A stretch of DNA of 33,692 nt. Origin: Roseburia inulinivorans DSM 16841. Lineage in GTDB: Bacteria > Bacillota > Clostridia > Lachnospirales > Lachnospiraceae. Under the pieces are notes generated by a model, which searched no databases, was not told the origin of the DNA, and was given only the letters and a program-made list of their open reading frames with translations. A program made the translations under genes and the position numbers. The number at the start of each line of letters is the position of its first letter. Position 1 is the stretch's first letter. The stretch lies in assembly GCF_000174195.1 (NCBI RefSeq), contig NZ_ACFY01000137.1, positions 1-33,692 of the forward strand. The letters are read 5' to 3'. Shown piece by piece: positions 31,680-33,692 of this stretch.

Positions 31680-31775
31680 TTTTACTACTAACAGGTAGTA
31701 ACAACTTGCAGGGTTCTGCTCTGATTTGCCACAATCTGTAATTTCAGAGTAAACTACACGAAACCCGGAAACCCT
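31680..31775 (+). repeat. right copy of the imperfect direct repeat
   Basis: TTTTACTACTAA (31680), AACAACTTGC (31700) and ATTTCAGAG (31741) have the same spacing as in the left copy. In addition GTAGTAA on the opposite strand sense lies at 31652 and 31695. Confidence 0.7.
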
Positions 31776-31819
31776 TGTAAAACAGGGCATTCTAGGGCAA
31801 AACAAGGAAAAATAAAACT

Positions 31820-32317
31820 ATGATAAAAGTACTATTCATCTGCCACGGCAACATCTGCCGCAGCACAATGGCGCAGAGTGTCTTTGCCCATCTGGCGGCG
31901 GAAGCGAACCTGGCAGATTATTTTGAAATTGATTCCGCGGCGACAAGCCGCGAAGAAATCGGAAATACACCACATTACGGAACGGTAAGGAAACTCAGGG
32001 AAGAGAACGTTCCACTCATCCCGCACAGGGCGCGTCAGATGACGAGAAACGATTATTTATACTATGATTATCTGATCGGCATGGATACTGCGAACATCCG
32101 TAACATGATAAAAATCGCCGGAGGCGAGGACAGTCAGGGAAAAATCTACAAAATGCTGTCCTTTGCGGGATATGAACACACGCACAGGCTGTCGGAGGCA
32201 GGAGATGTCGCTGATCCGTGGTATACCGGAGATTTTGAGGCAACCTATCGGGATGTGAAAAATGGCTGTGAAGGTTTGCTGGCATATATAAAGGAAAACC
32301 ACGAGTTTACATTGTAA
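31820..32317 (+). CDS. low-molecular-weight protein-tyrosine phosphatase
   Basis: 165 residues. The CX5R signature is CHGNICRS with Cys8 and Arg14, and the general acid is in ADPWYTG (Asp132). Length and fold markers (MTRNDYLYYDYLIGMD) fit the family. It removes phosphate from tyrosine residues, in bacteria often linked to capsule or stress regulation; no capsule genes are in the window. The gene is visibly richer in G+C than the repeats upstream and looks like core genome again. Confidence 0.93.
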   Translation: MIKVLFICHGNICRSTMAQSVFAHLAAEANLADYFEIDSAATSREEIGNTPHYGTVRKLREENVPLIPHRARQMTRNDYLYYDYLIGMDTANIRNMIKIAGGEDSQGKIYKMLSFAGYEHTHRLSEAGDVADPWYTGDFEATYRDVKNGCEGLLAYIKENHEFTL

Positions 32318-32368
32318 TTTTTGCAGTTGAAAGTATAAGTAACCGGTGTTAGAGAAGAGAGGAGTATC

Positions 32369-32632
32369 ATGGAAACAAGAATTGCATTAATTGGAATTAT
32401 TGTGGAGAATCCAGAATCAATCGAGGCGTTGAATCATCTTTTGCATGAATATGGAAAGTATATTATTGGTCGAATGGGAATCCCATACAGAGAGCGTGAA
32501 GTAAACATTATCAGCGTGGCAATTGATGCGCCGCAGGATGTGATCAATGCTCTGTCAGGAAAAATCGGACGTTTGGATGGGATTGGAGCCAAAACCGTTT
32601 ACTCAAATATCAAAGGAAAGAATGAGAAATAA
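32369..32632 (+). CDS. TM1266 family iron-only hydrogenase system putative regulator
   Basis: 87 residues. METRIALIGIIVENPESIEAL, GRMGIPYRERE and VNIISVAIDAPQDVINALSG fit the TM1266 family (ferredoxin-like fold related to the C-terminal domain of NikR), frequently found beside [FeFe]-hydrogenase maturation genes. AGAGGAG precedes the ATG. No hydrogenase gene is visible in the window; the partner may lie elsewhere. Confidence 0.88.
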   Translation: METRIALIGIIVENPESIEALNHLLHEYGKYIIGRMGIPYREREVNIISVAIDAPQDVINALSGKIGRLDGIGAKTVYSNIKGKNEK

Positions 32633-32688
32633 AATCAGATGTGTCAGCATACCTTAAGGGGCAAATAGGAAAAGTAAAAGGAATTTCT

Positions 32689-33416
32689 ATGCAGTATAAA
32701 CCAAAGAAAGAAAAAAAATCATTTTAGTCATTTTAGCCGTTTTAATAATATTGTTTGGCAGTTCAGCAATTTATCTCGGCAATTATTATCACAGCGTCGA
32801 TGTGGAAAAATATATGACCAGTTCATCGGAAGTCACGATCAAAAAATTTGATAAAGGCTGGTTTTTTGACGGAGCGGGAGAGGAGAAAGCCCTGATTTTT
32901 TATCCGGGAGCAAAGGTTGCGACCGAGGCATATGCGCCGCTTATGTATCAGCTTGCAGAAAGTGGAATCGACTGTTTTCTGGTCGACATGCTATTTCATA
33001 TGGCGTTTTTCGGGATGAATCGTGCGGAGGAGATCATGCAGGAATACAATTATGAAGCGTGGTATCTTGGCGGACACTCTTTGGGAGGCGCGATGGCAGC
33101 TAATTTTGCGGCAGACTATGTGGAAGACCATACAGATGGAATCCGTGGACTACTCTTATTGGCAGCGTATCCGACAAAAGATTTATCGACTTCTGATATG
33201 TCCGTTGTCACAATTTATGGAAGCGAAGATGGCGTGCTGAATATGGATAAAATTGTGGCAGGCCGGGAACTTATGCCGCAGGATTATAAGGAAGTCTGCA
33301 TTGAGGGCGGAAACCATGCACAGTTTGGAAGTTATGGAGCGCAGAAAGGTGATGGAACGGCTGCGATTCCTGCTGAGGAACAGTGGGCGAGGACGGTGGA
33401 GGTGTTTATTGAATAA
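32689..33416 (+). CDS. membrane-anchored alpha/beta hydrolase, start separated by an A8 frameshift
   Basis: The best start is the ATG at 32689 with AAAAGGAA upstream, reading MQYKPKKEKK and then hitting TAG at 32725. The main frame, open from 32700, continues IILVILAVLIILFGSSAIY, a membrane anchor, then the hydrolase: GGHSLGG holds the nucleophile Ser, YGSEDG the acid and GGNHAQFG the His. A shift of -1 at A(8) (32711-32718) joins the two into one protein of about 242 residues; the sequence there is G-AAA-AAA-AA-T with A AAA AAA in the correct phase for slippage. Otherwise only an internal TTG at 32751 could start the hydrolase, without a good site and without most of the anchor. Confidence 0.75.
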
Positions 33417-33480
33417 GGACAAGTATATTAATAATTTAAGATATGTTAGTAATGATTTTTTATAGGATATAGTAGGAAGC

Positions 33481-33521
33481 AATGGCGTGTGAAAAACTTG
33501 ATTTTTTGCATGCCATTTTTT
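33481..33521 (+). terminator. intrinsic terminator after the hydrolase
   Basis: AATGGCGTG (33481-33489) pairs with CATGCCATT (33509-33517), one G-U, with an A-rich/T-rich inner stem, then TTTT. The last 170 bases of the window show nothing further. Confidence 0.8.
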
Positions 33522-33692
33522 ATGAAGAAATCCTTTTCACAGCTTCTTTTAGCTTATCGGAAATATGTTTGTAAATAAAGTACAAAATCAATTATTAAAG
33601 CATTTACGATAGTTGTATGAATAGGGAATTACTGACAAATTAATACTTTTGAATTATATAAAAGCAAAAATTCATTAAATAGTATATGGTGA

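Noticed and set aside
31453..31805. Minus-strand open frames over the 333-base repeat unit
   Set aside because: The plus-strand ORF at 31494 has a strong ribosome binding site, and the minus frames cross the repeats without start signals.

Overview
The window looks like a chromosomal segment of a low-G+C gut anaerobe, most likely a Lachnospiraceae member (Clostridia). I infer this from strong AGGAGG-type ribosome binding sites, AT-rich intergenic DNA, the anaerobic oxidative-stress gene set (rubrerythrin, superoxide reductase, flavin reductase-rubredoxin), a TM1266-family regulator and Tn1549-like integrase debris. I see no rRNA, tRNA or CRISPR array.

Layout. (1) 54-4628 is a tidy core-like block: a DUF134/NifX-like fusion, a small membrane protein, then an oxidative-stress block (bcp, yaaA, a PerR-like Fur protein behind a consensus promoter with dyads, flavin reductase-rubredoxin, rubrerythrin, desulfoferrodoxin). 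(2) 4622-5569 is a chimeric wreck: an HD-GYP-like gene with one stop codon, joined in frame to an AbrB fragment and the catalytic tail of a tyrosine recombinase. (3) 5694-7243 holds a DUF1847 gene on the minus strand and small remnants. (4) 7322-11542 is a lantibiotic-immunity-type ABC transporter (one ATPase, two permeases) with its two-component system, but no lantibiotic biosynthesis genes. (5) 11827-12710 is a fusion of two broken genes (DinB-like polymerase and a DUF262-type HNH nuclease tail).

(6) 13149-20231 is a defence-like island: an HNH protein, a PLD/DEAH-helicase/DUF3427 protein, a NUDIX hydrolase, a UPF0178 protein and a winged-helix/PD-(D/E)XK restriction endonuclease. The helicase is cut by one in-frame TGA and the endonuclease by a one-base shift in a T run, so both look silenced by single lesions. 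recQ follows, with a strong terminator. (7) 22348-29372 carries two paralogous AbiE-like antitoxin/nucleotidyltransferase pairs about 5 kb apart. They bracket a broken RelBE-type pair, a shikimate dehydrogenase remnant and a G+C-richer GH172 plus serine hydrolase pair. (8) 29822-31652 has a large predicted PD-(D/E)XK nuclease and a 52-residue ORF between two imperfect direct repeats. (9) 31820-33416 returns to core-like genes: low-molecular-weight tyrosine phosphatase, TM1266-family regulator and an alpha/beta hydrolase whose start is out of frame at an A8 run that forms a canonical -1 slippery heptamer.

The main themes are a compact anti-oxidant regulon, a self-contained peptide-antibiotic resistance module, and a layered, partly inactivated defence and toxin-antitoxin island with several one-base lesions that could be decay, phase variation or sequence error. 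All family names are from my own reading of the sequences; no search was run.
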